From NCBI RefSeq assembly GCF_015832195.1, contig NC_052016.1:32757129-32821128 (forward strand): a stretch of 64,000 nt of DNA. Direction: 5' to 3'. Under the pieces are notes generated by a model. That model ran no database searches. It was not told the DNA's origin and saw only the letters and a list, made by a program, of their open reading frames with translations. Below, piece by piece: positions 35,560-48,379 of this stretch. Each line of letters opens with the position of its first letter. Within the stretch, counting starts at the first letter, position 1. A program made the position numbers and the translations under genes. The stretch comes from Motacilla alba alba. Its lineage: Eukaryota; Chordata; Aves; Passeriformes; Motacillidae.

Positions 35560-38500
35560 ATATCATGCTCAACTGGACAGACACCCAGCCTCAAAAGGCA
35601 CAAAAGCACAGAACATTTTGCTCACATTCAGAGCCCTCACTCTGCACAGTTCCCTTCCCCAAAGCCTCACCTAAAATAAAGCAGGAGATATCCCAGCTCC
35701 TCTCTTCCCACTTCCTGCCCTCATTACTTCACAGCCTGCAAGGATACGGTTTCTAATATTGTGTAAAACATCTGCTTTAAACTAGAAAAGCAGCAAGAAA
35801 CATCACGCATTGCTGGCTTTTAGGCAGAACTTATCTGCAAATAAAACAGACAATGTGCCTGTGTGCCCAATTGGGGTCTTTTGTTTCACTGCTGATTATT
35901 TAATTTCAAGTGCCCTGAGTGTCTCAGGCATTTACCACAAATGAATGAAGATGCAGCTCCTGTGTGTCAGGAATATACAAGCTCAATTCAACAGAATACA
36001 ATGAGTGAAGGTCATGAACAAGCAGGGGGATAAGCAGAGGCATGAGTGGGTGGTTAAAGGCAGATCATTATTACTCAGCAAGGCCTGGACATAAAATAAT
36101 GGCTTCTGTTCAGTCGGTTTTGGAGGAGCTTTATTACCTCTAGGCAAAAGAGTGAGGATGAGTTCACCCGGCTGATCTGACTGAGGTTTTGCAAGTGGTG
36201 TCCTGAACAAGCTTGGGGATGGTGCAGCAGACAGTGAAGAGGGGACCCACAGACAACGAAAAGGTTAAGGAGAACATCCATGCTGTCACACAGCTCCTTG
36301 AGGCATCCAAGGACCAAACTCAATTTCTCTTGACTGCAGAGCACTCAGGGTCAGAGAGAGGAAAAGTCGAAGCATAGATAGTCTAAGCCCAGACCCCAGT
36401 GCCTGCTGCACTCAGGGTGCAGCAGAGAGGAGCAGGCAGGGCAAAGGTTGTGGGACTTGCAAACTGAGGGTAAGAAAAGGTTGCTGGAGTTGCTGAATTT
36501 GATTTGGTCTGGCTCCCAAAATCCATTCATGGCAACGGAAACACTTCTTCCCTTTCTGTAGGTGCTGAGGGAGCCCTCCATCAGTCCTGAAGCTGTCTGA
36601 ATTTCCTTTATGACCTGATCTTGCACAAGGCTCCAGATGAGTCAGATGTGCCCAGCTCATCTCTCATGGAGTGGCGCAGCCCATGCTTTCTGAATAACCC
36701 ATGGTCTCCAATCACAGGCACTTGCTTAGCAAATAGGTTTCCTACTTAACCATGTTTACTTCTGAATCTCTGAGAATATTTTGCTACAAATATTACAGCT
36801 TCCAACAGTACATTTTGGTCTTTATCAGATAAAAAAAAAAGAGAAAAAAGAAATCATTTTTAAACCCTTTTTGTCTAAATTTGACTGCCAGTCACAATTC
36901 TCAACTCAAAAAGATCCTTGGCACAGCAATAGAAATGCTATAAGCTCCAGAGCTTCATTATTTAGTTTTCTCAATCTCTAGATGTATTATTTAACATCTT
37001 GGCAATAATGTCAGGGACATAATCCAATCGAAATGCAGAGAAACAAAAGAACCCAAAATTTCAGAACAGCTCAAAATGTTTTGCAGTGCTTTCTTTAGAG
37101 AATGTGGAGGAAAAAAAAGAAAACAAAAAAGGAAAGGAGGCATACCGTTATCAGTGTAGACATGACACAGCAGGCACACACTTTGGGAGGCAAATCTAGA
37201 ACTCCCTTCTGGCAGGAAGTCTTTTTCTACTGGAACCAACAAAAAGCTCCCCCAACTGCTGCCTGTCCCCTCCATGATTCAACAACACTCACCCACTCAC
37301 ACCCTTGCCAGGTTAAAAGCTACATTTTTCAAAGAGAAATTTATAGAATGACCAATCTCATTTACATGCCCCACTACTCAGCTTCCCCAGGGCAGGATAA
37401 ATTTCTTTTCACAGGTGTCCGTGAGGCTGACTTACCCAGAATGCACGTCCCCATGGGTGAGATATCCTGAACATAAACCACCCATTGCCAGCACACTCCC
37501 TGGTTGTGTTTGCCTGAATCCTGCTTGTATTTCGCCTCAGTTTTCTCTAGTATTCGTTTGTTTTTGCTGCAAGATCATCAGGGTAGAAATGTTGCTCTGT
37601 TTTATAGAGGTAAAATGCCCACAAGGAATAACAAGAAGAAGGAGAATCAATGTTTATAGTTTACAGGGTGCCTTGAAATTCTGAGATTAAAGGTCCTTTT
37701 TGCTGTTGTTTTAAAGTATGCTCTTAAACAAATAGCCTGCTGTTCTCAGCTACCAGGATGCATCCCTTTTCCTACATTATTATTATTACTCTAAAAATGT
37801 TAAATGGCCCTTCATTTTCTTCAAGGATCAAGAGTTTATGACAAATACCAATTTGTTCCTGACGCTGAGGGGCAAGCTGATGAAACCAAGTATACACAAG
37901 TCCATGGCTGAGACACGAAAATAGATGCCCCTGATCCCATCTGTCTGCACTGCCTTCCCTCTGAAATGCACTTTATCACTGCACTAACTGCACAAGGAGC
38001 ATGCATTAAAGGTGGGGTGGCAAAGACTTTGAAAGTGCAAAGAACAAGACTGATTGGAGATGGGGTGAGAGGATTTCCTGCAAGGGTGAAACATTACAGA
38101 GCAGATGATGCCAAGAAGCAAAGATTTCTCTGACAGGCAGCATGTCTGCATTCTCCTAGTCATGCTGAAGGGGAGGGGACATATTTCCCTGGCTGATGCT
38201 CAGTAGCTCAGAGGTTATATATTTACAACATTTTTTATATTCTCAGACCTTTAAGTTCATAAAATATGCTCTGTATGGTACAGCATTACAGTTAGATACC
38301 TCGGTTTTTAGAGGGAGGTGTTTAGGAATAAAAACCCCTCCCCACACACGGAGCAAGTCCAAGCCAAGCTGCTTACTCAACAAGAAAAGCTCTGCAAAAT
38401 GCAGCACAGTTATTTGATATCAGAAGGGTCAAAGAGGTGCCAGAACACCACATGTAACTTTAATACAACAATATTAACAGTCACCAGTTTTTGTGAAGGT

Positions 38501-39809
38501 TTTAACAACTATGGGGCTACAGGGTTGTGCCTGTCCCAACTCAACCAGTGAGTCTCAAGTAGATTTTTTGCCAGTCCAGGACTCCTCACATATTTGGTCC
38601 CAATACTACACATTAGTGTGGCGAAGAGACCATTGCAAAGATGAAATTGTATTATAAAACTCAAACTGTCTAAAACCTTCCTGGGATTACCTTTGGATAC
38701 TAAGTGGAGTCTGGATTCAGGGGGCTGTCATTTGAATGCAAAAGCAGAAGGCTTCAAACAACATCTTTCTCACTGGTGGTGGTGGGATGGTGCAAGAGGA
38801 TTTATTTGAACACTAGGCAAAAATTCTTACCAAAATCTTGGAGAGTTGAGAAATATGTTCTTTAGGATCCAAAAGTTTTAGCAGTCTGGTGTACTAGATT
38901 GCTCTCCAGACACCAGACCAGGCCAGAGCAAGCCCTGTGAACAAAAAGTAAAAACAAATCCCAAGCCCTAAAAAGCAGACACCAACCTACAGAGCTTTCC
39001 AGAGCATCCATGGAGGTCAAGGCCAGCACTCCAATTCAAGCCTGCTGCCTGCAGGAAGCCATAAAAGCAGGAGAGGAAAAGAGAAGTGATGGGGCTGCAG
39101 GCAGAGAACATACCTGGGGGGCTGCTGCCAAATAGGTACTGCAGGATGGCCCAGGCATCCATGCAGTGTGCTGCCCCTCAGCACAGGGGAACAGCCATTC
39201 GGGGGAAAGACCAGGAGGTCATGGAACTGCAGGAAACTGTGGGAAATGGCACATGACCGCAGCAGTCCTTTCTCCCTGGCAGTACAACAATCACCCACGC
39301 TTATTAACTAACTCATGGCTGAAGGGGAGGGGCAGCAGCTGAAGCAAAATTGTCATCTGATAATGACCAGAAGGGTATGGATTCAGGCCTCAGACCTGCT
39401 AGAGGTGCGTGTTGTGCCATGTTTGTGGGGCACTGGCCCCTAAAACTCAGGGAGGATTGCAGCAAGGAGCAGAAGCCTTAAGTGGGGAGCTGCCTTGGCT
39501 CCAAGCCTATGAGCACACTTCCTGAAGGGTAGGGTGGCAGAGAAAGCTGCAGGTGGAGAGAGCACTTAGAAACCTCCACCATACCTGCCTTGCCTTCCAG
39601 GGACTCGCACAAGCCTCTGAACAAGGACGGGGGGACTGTGGCAGTGCCAGGTCCCGGGGCACAGCTCCCAGGGCCGGTGCAGGTCAGCTGGGCAGGCAGC
39701 AGCAGGTTCCCTCTGCCTGGCCCAGGGGAGGCGACAGGGCACTGCTTCCGGCCCTCTCTCCGGCAACGCAAATGCCACGGGAAGCGATGCCGTGCATCCC
39801 CATTTGTCA

Positions 39810-39985
39810 CCGGGGCCAGCATTAACAGAATGTTTAAAAGTCATGATGTCATCGCTATTAATCAGGGCCCCGCTGGGCCATGCTCCAGTGCTGCATATTA
39901 ATCACCAGCGGCCCCAGGACTTGCTTATCTGGAGAGGCTAAGTTTAGATCCATAAAACATGATTTATTTTTAAAAGTAGCATTAT
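39810..39985. promoter_or_regulatory. Putative enhancer with paired ATTAATCA sites
   Basis: Two copies of the homeodomain-type word ATTAATCA (39857-39864 and 39897-39904) lie exactly 40 bases apart. Around them are an ATF/CRE-like TGATGTCAT (39844-39852), a GATA site CTTATCT (39924-39930), and a CATAAAAC/GATTTATT caudal-like pair (39951-39968). GC-rich, CpG-containing sequence lies just upstream (39600-39800). This is the densest motif arrangement in the window and is free of repeat signature. It looks like a developmental enhancer; conservation and activity are untested. Confidence 0.35.
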
Positions 39986-40201
39986 TAAAGATGAGCTACA
40001 GCCTTGTTCACACTCCTGCTAGAGCCTCCCTTAGGAAAAGATTGGTATTTTGGAGTTGGTACGGACACAGTCCCTATTATTTTGAGCTTGAGAAAGCTGA
40101 CAGGTGTGATACTGGCCTTTGAATGTCTTGGATTTCCCCCCTACCAAGAGGAACCACCCAGTGTCCCCATTAGAGTTACTCAGAGGGAATCAACTTGCAG
40201 G

Positions 40202-40283
40202 AAAAAATCCTATTAGAGTCACTTTGGACTACATATGGGACCTGTCCCATATGTAGTTCAAAGTGACTCTAATAGGATTTTTT
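40202..40283. repeat. Near-perfect 82-base palindrome
   Basis: The left arm 40202-40240 and right arm 40245-40283 are 39-base reverse complements with one mismatch. Four bases (CCTG) lie between them, and the outer two of those can also pair. Both arms end in A6 or T7 next to TCC/GGA. Flanks show no clear target-site duplication, and I recognise no transposon. The structure could be a fold-back (template-switch) inversion, a tiny palindromic DNA transposon relic, or a hairpin RNA locus. Its near-perfect pairing is unlike normal miRNA precursors, which have bulges. Confidence 0.95.
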
Positions 40284-40322
40284 TCTATTTTTCTACTCTA
40301 TAGGATTTTTTTGCTATTGTCT
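40266..40322. repeat. Imperfect tandem duplication beside the palindrome
   Basis: The last part of the right palindrome arm plus its flank (40266-40294, ACTCTAATAGG followed by T7 and CTATTTTTCT) is repeated at 40295-40322 (ACTCTATAGG, T7, GCTATTGTCT) with a few changes. The duplication overlaps the palindrome arm, so at least two rearrangement events are stacked at this locus. Confidence 0.75.
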
Positions 40323-43300
40323 CAGCAAAGAAAGCTGCTGAAACCAAAAGGCTGGTTAGATGCAGACCCGAGTGTCCCCACAGTGGTAACAAATGGCATT
40401 GTCCCACACCACATGCCTGGTTATGGCCTTTACCAATGGGTGAGCCTGGTAAACACTTGCCCACAACCAACATCTAGTATATTAAATTATTTTTTGTGTT
40501 CTTCTGTTGGATCAACACTGTGATTGAGCCACATGAATGAGTTCATAAAAGCCTGCCTGCACTCAAATTTATATGAGTTTAACTCTAGTGACTTTAACAA
40601 TCACTTCATCTCTGGTTCAATGAACACACAGGAGCTGTACGGGTTGAATAAAATCATTTTCTAAAATGGTCTGCTAAATTTGATTTGACTCCTTGCTCAA
40701 CTGCTCGTAATTTGGATTAAAGAGGTTCTGGTGCCAGTTTGGTGTGCACGGGTAACATCAACATTAAGTTCCACAACTCAAATCAAGAGACTCCACCAAC
40801 CTGTACCAGCAGTTACTTAATTGTTCCTAAGCCAACCCAGCTAAAACCAGGGCAAATCCTCAACCAAGAGATCTGGCTGACAGAGCAGGAGAGTGGAGAG
40901 TGCCACTGGGACAAAGCCAAGGACATTAATTCCATCAGCAAGGGAAGACTTTCTGCTTTATTGCCCACAAGAACCGTCACCCACAGGGCTGTCTCACTGG
41001 AACCACAGGGAGATACCACATGGCTGCAGGAGCTGACTTGCAGCTCTATCATCACCACACTGCCTGGTCCCAGTGGGAGAGCTGTCATGGAGGAAGAAGG
41101 TCCAAGACTAGCCCTACTCTTCTCAGTGACAACTGCCTGAACACTGATGTCCCATGGGCACTGTTCTGCTGCTCTTACCACCATGGCAGGTGAGTGCTGA
41201 GTCAGTTCACAGCTTCACTGCTCCCAAGCAAGCAACAGTTTCTCGACCTGCCTCCTCAGCTGCACTATTACCCCAGGCAGGGCTGCACAGTGAAGCTCAT
41301 CCAAATGATCACGGGGCCTCTTACTCATATGCAGAGAGAGAGATGTAACATGGCAATCAGTCTTGTTGACAAGCCTTGGGATCCCATCTGACAGCAGCAG
41401 GGGATGCAGCAGACCACAATGGTCATCAAAGTGCTTAAATATGAAACTGCTTGCCTATTCAGTGTCATCTCAAAGGAGCCAAAGTTTGGCCTGCCAGTCT
41501 ATAGTCAGTGGAAAAAGAACCTCTCATGGTTAAGCTGCTCTTTCAACCTCTACCTTGGGGCAGGCTTTTGAAGAATGTTGACTCACACACAGCTCCTTCC
41601 CATTGCCTGCCTCTGAATTTCCCAAGTCTGGAGACTGACTCCCCACAGAAACCCAAGAGCCAAAGGCTCACATGATGCTACTGCAGAGAGCTCCTGCCAC
41701 AATATGTGCTGATAGCAGGGCCAGGGAAAGGGATGAAGATTCATGGAGCATCCTAAATGAGAAGTTTAAGTTGCAGTCACCTGTTACCTCTATCTCATGT
41801 AATGAATCTAGATGCTGCAGATAACAAACACAATTACCATAGCATTTACCAGCATATCCCTCTGGGAGGCAGGACCATAATACCTCAGAATTTCTGGAGC
41901 TGAGCTCACCTTGGAGGACTTGTCTTGACTGATTAAACTAGGATTTTATGCAGTCTTTATAAAGTTCAAACTAGGAAAGTGGGGACATTAAATTTAAATA
42001 GGTGTGCTGAGCTTTTTGGGTTTCTTGATTTGGGTTCATTACATTTTGTGACATAAAGCAAAGGATGGAGACTACAGGGGGAAAATCTGTAAAGAGACAA
42101 AATCCAAACCTTTAAAACTTTGATTTACCTTCAAGTGGAAGTGGGATTGAATATCTATCCGAGACTAGCTCTGGTAGAGTGACACAAACAGAAGCAATAG
42201 CAGCTCCAGAGATGTTTCTCAGGCAAAAGAAACAGGACCAGCACTTTCCTCACCAGGTTTGATTAGAGAGCTCTCAAATGGGGCAAACACAGGGCTTTGA
42301 TTCAGCTTTCCCATTAGAAACCACTGAATCAACATCGATGCTTACATCCCTTTCCACATGTTATTGGCACTGATGCCTTCTCTGGGGAGAGCTGTATGAG
42401 GGAATTATCTCAAAAGAAGGCACTCTTTCCACCATCCACTCCTGCACAGCTCCTAGTTCCCATGCAAATTCCCTGGGAACCATGCTATTTAAATCCCTAT
42501 TTTACTGTAGTTGGCTCGTCATGTTCATCTGCTCATTAGGCTGGCAGCGCAAGCTCAGCAGCATTTGCACTTCAGCATGAGAATTTCTGCTGTGAGGTAT
42601 GACTGTCATCCCCTTGCCTGGACATGCTTGCCTAAAAATAGCCTTATCCTTGTTTTCTCTCTCTCTAAAATATCAGGCAGTCTCTCTACTTTCTGAACCT
42701 TGATCACCAAATTCCCTTCTCATATCCTCACAACCACTCCCTCAGTCTCCTCTTCTCTACAGAAATTATTACTCCTAAAACTCTTACTTGCCAAGCCAGC
42801 AGCCCACCTCAAACTTTCCAGTGAGTGGCTTCCTCCTCAGGTCCCTGAAGGTCAGAGGGTGAGCATCATTTACTCCACATCCTTGTCGAGTTTCCTATGA
42901 TAAACAGCTTAACCACAGACTGTCACTGACATTGAATGGTCACAGCTGTCTGGGGAACCAGATGAGGACGTGTAATTTGGGTGCCATTATGCCCTAGCAG
43001 TATTCCCTACTCATGACTAGAATGGGCCTGCTAGGGAAAATCCCACCTCTGACAAAGCCAAATAACTTACTTTGTCTGAAGCAGACTCATCCTGCAACTC
43101 AGAGGAAGAGGAAACCATTATAATAGCTGTATCCCTCATCATATTCAGGGATCTCAGCATAAGACAGAGGCAACCTGGGGCTGTTTGTGTGCCTGTACCA
43201 ACAGAGAAGCCACAATAAACAATGCAGAACTGCAGCAGTGTGGATGTCACTTTCCTGCCCTCCTCATCTCATCCTTGTAGCCTCTACTGTGTCCCACACC

Positions 43301-45866
43301 CACAGTGCCTCAGACACATCTACCACACAGAAAAAGGTAGACGCAGATGAGAGGCTCAGCATGGGGGAGAAGCTTTCTGAGTTCAAGATGCTGCCTGCAG
43401 CTGTGCCCTACTGCCAGTTCCCTCCATGTCTTGGACAATCCTAGTGAAACAGAAAGATTGCATGAACTCACACTGCTATAAGGGGGAATTGGGACTTCAT
43501 TATCTTGTGGAATTGACAATGAAATGCAGTATCTCTGCACATCCCAAGGCTCCTAAGCAGAGCACAAACCAAAGCCTTGCTAACTGTTTATTATTAAGAT
43601 CTAAAAATCTGTCGTGTGCCTTTGTAACTCCTTTTCTCGATTGATGAGAGGAGGGCCCTGAGGGAAGAGAAAACATTTTCCAGGGAAGAAGCTTTTAACA
43701 TCAGAAGGCAGGAAACCAAACAGTGCTCCTTGTGTCTCTGCCTTGAATGCTGGGTGCCGCATTTTTCTGTGTAAGTCTGGTGGAAGGAGCCCAGTGCCCA
43801 GCTTGCCCTGGGTGGGAAGGGAGAAAATAAGCTCTTTACTGAATGTTGGGCACTGTTTCTTATCACCTGGCATCCACAACTATAATTTCTAAATCTGGGC
43901 AAAGCAACTACTAAACAATCTCTTTCTGATTTGGTAATGATTTAAATACTTAATGCAAGCATAAATTGGCTACAGTTAGCGTAAGTGAACCAAAAATCTT
44001 GCTTCTATAAATTCTTCAAGAAAAACAACTTCTAGTGGTCCCAAAAGCAGCTTCAGTTTACACATGCTCTTCTTTCTTTCCTTCCTCTAATGACATTTAA
44101 CTTTTCTCAAAATCAAAAACATCGGGCTAAGCTTGTCTGTGCTGTATCAGAAAGTTTTGACCACCTGACTATGTTCCTATGCTTAGTCAGCCTCCTGCAG
44201 GCATCCACCATGGATCCAATGCTTCCACAGCTCCAGCACAGCACATCTGCACATTTTGCAGAATGGGTACAGAGCAATGCAGAAGTGCCAGCAAAGTGCT
44301 GCAATGTGTGAAGGGATCTGAATGTATAATGTATTGCATGGTGTTTTGATGCATTCTCCTGCCCAAATGGATGAAATTGCTTCTCTAGCTCAGCTTCAGG
44401 ATGTGGATTCACAGACAAGCACTGTCTGTGCTCTCCAATGCCAACACACAGTGTGCCCTCAAGTTGTAATTAAGATTAAACCACAAAGAAGTGCACTGCT
44501 ATGCTGCAACTCCTTCCAGGTGAAAATACTCTTCAGTTCTATGACTGTCAAATCAGGGTTGTTATGAAATGTGAGACTGAATTATGGCAAAAGTGTGTAC
44601 CTGCAATTGCTTCCTTGCTGAGAGACAAATCAGGAGAACATGGCTGTGACAGATCCAGCAGAAGGACCAGGTCAGAAGGGACCAAAAGAGCTAGAAGGAT
44701 CCTTTCCATATTGTCACCTTACTCCACAAGTGAAAGAAGTCAAATCTTTACTTTGAATATTTCCCTTTGGTTTCTGGCTACATTTCTTTAGAAAGCAGAT
44801 CTAATGAAAGCACAGGAGAGACTGTTCTCTGTGGCTACAAGGTTAATAAGAGTGGAACCAAGGAGCAGCAGGAGCTGCAGGAAGAATAATTCCTTTTAAA
44901 GCTGGAGATCGGAAGCCCATAGGTGGTAAGTGTGACATTTCTGCACGGAGGAGTCCAGCTTAATTACCTACAATTCAAAGGTAGAAAGTTATACATTAAG
45001 GCAGCATAAAGAAAGTAGTAGGAGAGGACAGACTTTGGCCGCTCATGAAGATTTAACATCATTAACTCTCCGGCTTCCAAGAATGTTCCTGTATTTTCAC
45101 TGGCCAAACACCAATACAGCTAATTGCATTTGTATTACCTGCAGTTCAGTGGGAAATTGCCTCTTTCTTATTGCCTGCACTGTGGTATAGTACAGAAACA
45201 CACAGCAATACCAAGCAGAGTGGCTCTCACTCATTTGGAGGTAGAACAATTCCTGTGTGCATGAAGCTTGGCTCAGCAAGACAGGCAGACAACACCAAGG
45301 GGCCGGAGCTGCTGTTATTCAGATGGCAGCCAGTTCTGGCGTGGTGACAGGGACAGCATCCACAGGTGCTAAATGCCTGAAAGTTATTTGGCAGAGGCTG
45401 CATGGCTGGGCAGTGCTGGTAATCGTAATATCTGGCCAATTGAATATGAGTCACCTATTCACCTACTCAGTATTTATATATGCTACCGACAGACATATGG
45501 CTTACAGCAAACTAGGGAACAGACACTGCTGCACACTCATTTCTTCATCTTTCCCAGCATTTGCTGATGTATTCTCAGTTGAGACTAACACAGGCCAAAC
45601 TTCCTTTCCAATATACCACTAAAAAGGCTATATTCTGACAGCTGTTGTTATTGCCTTAATCTCTTCTCTGTTGCTCATTCCTAAAATGAGGAACTGGTGG
45701 CCAACTCTGAATTATCAAGCTCCCAAAGTCAGACATGCTGAGAGGACCAAGACTGGTTTGCCAATTTGCTTGTGCTATGAAGTCAGCATAAGAGCTTCCT
45801 ATTACCCCATCCTGTTGTCTGAGTGCTATTCGCATCTGTTCAGTTGCACCAATACAGGTAAATGTG

Positions 45867-45871
<5 letters not shown>
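40323..45871. other. Unannotated non-coding stretch
   Basis: No supported gene. The frame 40739-41140 (133 codons, plus) is followed by a donor-like GCAG|GTGAGT near 41188, out of the open frame. It is covered by an opposite-strand frame of 123 codons. No domain is recognised. The rest is unique sequence. Confidence 0.5.

Positions 45872-45904
<33 letters not shown>
45872..45904. repeat. (AC)n dinucleotide microsatellite
   Basis: Uninterrupted AC repeat of about 16 units. It is likely length-polymorphic and would serve as a genetic marker. It explains the poly(HT) and poly(VC) stretches in overlapping reading frames. Confidence 0.97.
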
Positions 45905-45906
<2 letters not shown>

Positions 45907-47019
45907 TACAATCAATTAAAAAAAAACTGTAAAAAATTAGCATAATTTCCCCAAACAGACTGATAGAAGCCCCTTTCTCAAGCACTGCTGCTCACACAGC
46001 AAAAAGGAGAGTACCATCACAAAAGCCTTTTCTCTTGGGTCTGCTCCCAACCAGACAAGAGTAGGGAACCATTGCCCAGCCTGGGCTTAGTCCATAACTA
46101 TTTTTTTATATTATAAACAGAAAGAGAGAAAGCAAAGTGAGAGAATCAACCTTCTCACATGGATGCCAGAGAAAGCAAAACATTACATGGAGTCACTTAA
46201 TGCTTTCTTTGCAGGGCACTTGGCAGCTCTGAGATGAGCAGATGAAGGCAAACAGGCCCAACCCTCCTGTTCTTCCTGCACTTCTGCTGCTGGACACAAG
46301 GAACCTGCAGGAAGAAACACTGCATACCCAGGATATTCACTCCTCAGCTGCCACAGGACAAACAGCCACCACCTGCAAGCTGCCAAGTGCCAGATCTGAT
46401 CAAACCCCTTTCCTTAGCCCTGCAGCATTACAGTAAAAGCTCTTTCTTCCTGAGTCTGCTCTGAGTGCCTCCCTCCATCACCAATTCCCAGCAGCTGCAA
46501 GACTCGGGCTCGGGGATCCCCTCGACCCTCCCATATCACTGTATTTGCTGGCTAGTAAAACTACCTGTGACCAATGTGACAAGATCTCATGGACAAAGAA
46601 GTTGACATCTCTGAGGCAACTGAGAATGGATACCTCTGATATCTGAACACCCTTCCTCATCTCAGTCTTCATGCATTGATATAAGATGATTAAAGTGGCA
46701 GATCCTGGAAGGGCAGAAAACTTCAAGACTTGCCATTGTATTACAAAAGGGCTGGAGTCTCTTCAGAGCTGAGGTTGTAATCAGTTTCCACTCTCAGCTC
46801 TGACTTAAATAACTCTTCATATGCTTTCCTCTAACTTCATCTCATAATTGCAGGGTTTTGTACTGAAGGTAAAAAGATTGTTTTCCTCCCTTCCCTCCTC
46901 CTCACTGCAATTTGAAGAATTTGGACCTGCAATTCAAAGAGGAAGGCAATGCCAGACTGAACCTTTGCAAGACTAAATGCTTCCTTACCTTCTTTCACTT
47001 GAGAAAACAAAGCAAAACA
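45905..47019. other. Unannotated non-coding stretch
   Basis: Nothing supported. An acceptor-like TTTCTTTGCAG near 46215 opens a plus-strand frame of about 70 codons (46242-46436), not convincing. Confidence 0.5.
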
Positions 47020-47045
47020 CCCCCCCCCCAAAAAAAAAAAAAAAA
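47020..47045. repeat. C10-A16 homopolymer junction
   Basis: Ten consecutive C (47020-47029) run directly into 16 A (47030-47045). A simple repeat, prone to sequencing length error. Confidence 0.85.
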
Positions 47046-47639
47046 CACAAGCCACTGAACCAGGTTTTTTTCATCTCTCTAAGTTACTCAAAATTCAACT
47101 CTCTTTGAAAACATGCACATAGGCAGCAGCTGAAGAAAACAAGGTGCAAGTCACAAATACAGTTAGGTGTAACAAACTAAGCAAGTATGTACTTGGCATT
47201 CTGCTAGGCAGTGCTAGCTGGAAAATCTTCCAAAAGCTGAAATCACTTGATCAAGGAGCTTTTCTAGTTTCAGACAAAATGAAAATCTCCTAAAACACAG
47301 AAGACTCTTTTCCACTGAAGACATGGAAATCATCAAAACACTCTCCACTCACTCTGGAAATAGCAAATTAATGCATACACAAAATATAAAATTCATCCTG
47401 TGCTATACTAAAGCAGATTAGACTTTCCATTACTTTTGCTCTGTTTTTTTATTTCTAGAGGTTAAAATTTTGGCCCCAATTATATGCAACACTTAGTATT
47501 TTTGCTATTTGCATAAACTTTGTGTTTGCACTGGATTCAATATAAAATACAATCCAGGCAGTCAGTTTGCTCCTACAGAAGTGCCTCCACAAAAGTAAAA
47601 ATTATCCATCTCTACAAGCTGTTAGTCTTTTTTTTTTTA

Positions 47640-47940
47640 TACTGATTGCTGTTTTCAAATTTCTGCAGGTGGCTAATTAATAAATTGTTTTTAAAAAATC
47701 ATTAAAAAGAGAGAAATGTTGCACTTTCTGTACCAAAGAGCATCATGAGGCAAAGAGCTGCTTATCTCCATCTGTCCCTGACAACAGGGGGACAAACAGG
47801 ATCCTCAAGCTTGTCACAAATTAGTCTGCACAGAGTACCAGCAGAAATAAGGGCCCCACATAAAGAAATTAAACCTTGTACGGGATTCATTAATTTGAAT
47901 TTAATGATTACCATGACTTGCATCTGTAAATAGTTATGCA
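47640..47940. promoter_or_regulatory. Putative conserved non-coding block, homeodomain-rich
   Basis: The block opens with TAATTAA (47674-47680), has a GATA site CTTATCT (47761-47767), and ends in a run of homeodomain-type words between 47885 and 47912 (ATTCATTAAT, TTTAATGATTACC). The sequence between is complex and not repetitive, and the only open frames are short and overlapping. The composition resembles enhancers of developmental genes. Not tested for conservation. Confidence 0.3.
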
Positions 47941-48379
47941 CATGTGTAGCTTGAGCCACATTTAGATCTTCTGATGCCAGTAAGGATTCAAACTTCATAC
48001 AACTCATATATGCTTATAGACACAGAAACCTCTCGATGCTACACTTAAACTTCCCTTCTAGACATCTAACAGCTAATAAATATGTAAGAGAAAAGGGAAG
48101 CCTCTGTATCTTGCTGCATGAGGTCTGGCAAAATAAAAACTGACTTACTAAACACACTGGTGCATCTTCCAAAACACCCTAGTTCTGCCCACCTGGTGGG
48201 CAACAACCGCCCATTTCTGCAAGATGCATTTCTAAGAACCACAGCCAGGCACTCAAAAAAATCACTGTCTGCAGGAAAACAAATTTATCGAAGGCATGAC
48301 GTTTTGACATCCTTCCCACCTCCGGACAATTTAATCTGGCAGTAAGTAATGTACTGGTCTGGTTTGATGAAATGGACAC

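Larger units (their letters stand above)
34000..39809. other. Unannotated non-coding stretch
   Basis: No supported gene. Opposite-strand frames of 157 and 145 codons overlap at 34810-35283; other frames stay below 125 codons. Pyrimidine tract at 35518-35559. Small perfect hairpin at 34293-34320. A region with several CpGs begins near 39600 and leads into the putative enhancer. Confidence 0.5.

Noticed and set aside
37416..37457. Short exon between TTTTCACAG and GGGTGAGA
   Set aside because: Only about 42 bases, with no partner exon in matching phase nearby.
40202..40283. Conventional miRNA precursor
   Set aside because: Pairing is almost perfect over 39 bases with a 4-base centre; canonical precursors have bulges and a larger terminal loop. 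Small-RNA data would be needed to revive the idea.
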